Source of the DNA: Sphingopyxis microcysteis | GTDB taxonomy: Bacteria; Pseudomonadota; Alphaproteobacteria; Sphingomonadales; Sphingomonadaceae | DNA: 64,000 bases | Assembly: GCF_012274265.1 (NCBI RefSeq) | Contig: NZ_JAANYY010000002.1 | Location: 992,001 to 1,056,000 of the forward strand | Direction: 5' to 3' | Shown here: piece after piece, positions 63,478 through 64,000 of the stretch | Layout of the letters: each line of letters starts with the position of its first letter | Position numbering within the stretch: position 1 is the first letter of the stretch | Program-made: the position numbers and the translations under genes | The notes under the pieces: generated by a model | What the model was told of the DNA's origin: nothing | Database searches by the model: none | The model's input: the letters and a program-made list of their open reading frames with translations, nothing else

Positions 63478-64000
63478 TCAGGCGTAAACCGTCGGGTCGG
63501 CGAGCCCGGCGTCGGCGAAGCCCTTGGACCGGAGGCGGCAGCTGTCGCACGATCCGCAGTGCAGGCCTGCGGGCGTCGGATCGTAACAGGACCAGCTCAT
63601 CGCCGCGTCCATGCCGAGCCGCGCAGCTTCGGCAGCAATATCCGCCTTGGTCATATGCTGAAGCGGCGCGTGAATGCGGAATTCGACGCCTTTGTCGCCG
63701 TCGCGCGTCGCAAGCGCCGCGAGCTTTTCAAAGCCCTGGATGAATTCGGGGCGGCAGTCGGGATAGCCCGAATAGTCGAGCGCGTTGACCCCGATGACAA
63801 TGTCTTGCGCCTGCCGCGCTTCGGCGAGCCCCAGCGTCAGCGACAGGAAGATAAGGTTGCGCGCGGGGACATAGGTAATCGGGACGTCGCCCCCGATCCC
63901 GTCCTTGGGCACGTCGATGTCGGCGGTCAGCGCCGATCCGCCGAAGCGGCGGAGATCGAGCGGCAACACAATATGTTCGGCCGCGCCCACTTCGGCCGCA
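63478..64000 (-). CDS. queC: 7-cyano-7-deazaguanine synthase (partial, N-terminus beyond window)
   Basis: 173 C-terminal residues of the ATP-dependent enzyme that makes preQ0. The zinc-binding cysteines are intact: 'MSWSCYDPTPAGLHCGSCDS' and 'CRLRSKGFADAG'. 'VPARNLIFLSLTLGLAEARQ' and 'IVIGVNALDYSGYPDCRPEF' are family blocks. The N-terminal ATP pyrophosphatase P-loop lies outside the window. It forms an operon with queE. Confidence 0.95.
   Translation of the reverse strand, partial: AAEVGAAEHIVLPLDLRRFGGSALTADIDVPKDGIGGDVPITYVPARNLIFLSLTLGLAEARQAQDIVIGVNALDYSGYPDCRPEFIQGFEKLAALATRDGDKGVEFRIHAPLQHMTKADIAAEAARLGMDAAMSWSCYDPTPAGLHCGSCDSCRLRSKGFADAGLADPTVYA

Overview
The window is GC-rich, densely packed chromosomal DNA from an alphaproteobacterium of the order Sphingomonadales. 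A Sphingopyxis/Sphingomonas-like genus is the best guess. The evidence is the 14-gene nuo operon with extra small ORFs, petABC-apt, 6S RNA between zapA and 5-formyl-THF cyclo-ligase, cpdR beside an N-formylglutamate amidohydrolase and tRNA-Val, a DUF1134/EipA protein, and sphingomonad-style intergenic palindromes. Assignment to genus is inference from protein character. No phage, integrase, transposase, rRNA or CRISPR was seen.

Layout. 1-13842 (minus): respiratory complex I operon nuoA to nuoM, truncated at the window edge, with three translationally coupled extra genes after nuoD, nuoG and nuoH. 14071-20416: YbjN protein, inositol monophosphatase family, EF-P, OPT transporter, ThiE, a lipoprotein and an O-methyltransferase. 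20421-25616 (minus): central carbon cluster tkt-gap-pgk-fba. 25785-27476 (plus): small coiled coil, zapA, 6S RNA, 5-FTHF cyclo-ligase, DUF2842. 27555-28871: tRNA-Asp and an AI-2E family permease. 29070-36918 (plus): a four-gene exported DUF11-domain locus ending in a 1717-residue probable outer-membrane protein. 37027-40663 (minus): branched-chain 2-oxoacid dehydrogenase E1alpha-E1beta-E2. 40757-46142: thyA, a RadC-like protein, tRNA-Pro, a candidate sRNA, hutG-like, cpdR, tRNA-Val, a dienoyl-CoA reductase-like SDR and an alpha/beta hydrolase. 46187-53174: iron-uptake region with TonB, a siderophore receptor and PiuC on the plus strand, facing PepSY-TM, DUF2271, DUF4198 and ApbE on the minus strand. 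53285-64000: tRNA-Ser, eipA, apt, petCBA, trmL, hemF, two paralogous membrane proteins, lipB, a lipoprotein, queE and partial queC.

How the genes fit together. Complex I and the cytochrome bc1 complex form two blocks of the aerobic respiratory chain. BCKDH, the dienoyl-CoA reductase and LipB (lipoate supply for E2) point to branched-chain and fatty acid catabolism. The iron region looks like one regulon: a 15-bp inverted repeat of form TGCGA-N5-TCGCA lies 36-37 bases before the start codon of both the receptor and the PepSY-TM gene. The PepSY-DUF2271-DUF4198-ApbE set looks like a periplasmic flavinylation system, because DUF2271 carries a TGAT flavinylation-type motif.

The most novel-looking items are the four-gene DUF11 surface locus (29070-36918), the iron-linked flavinylation module with shared operators, a candidate small RNA with promoter, anti-Shine-Dalgarno motif and UUCG terminator (42483-42631), and four 78-bp double-palindrome repeats of identical architecture.
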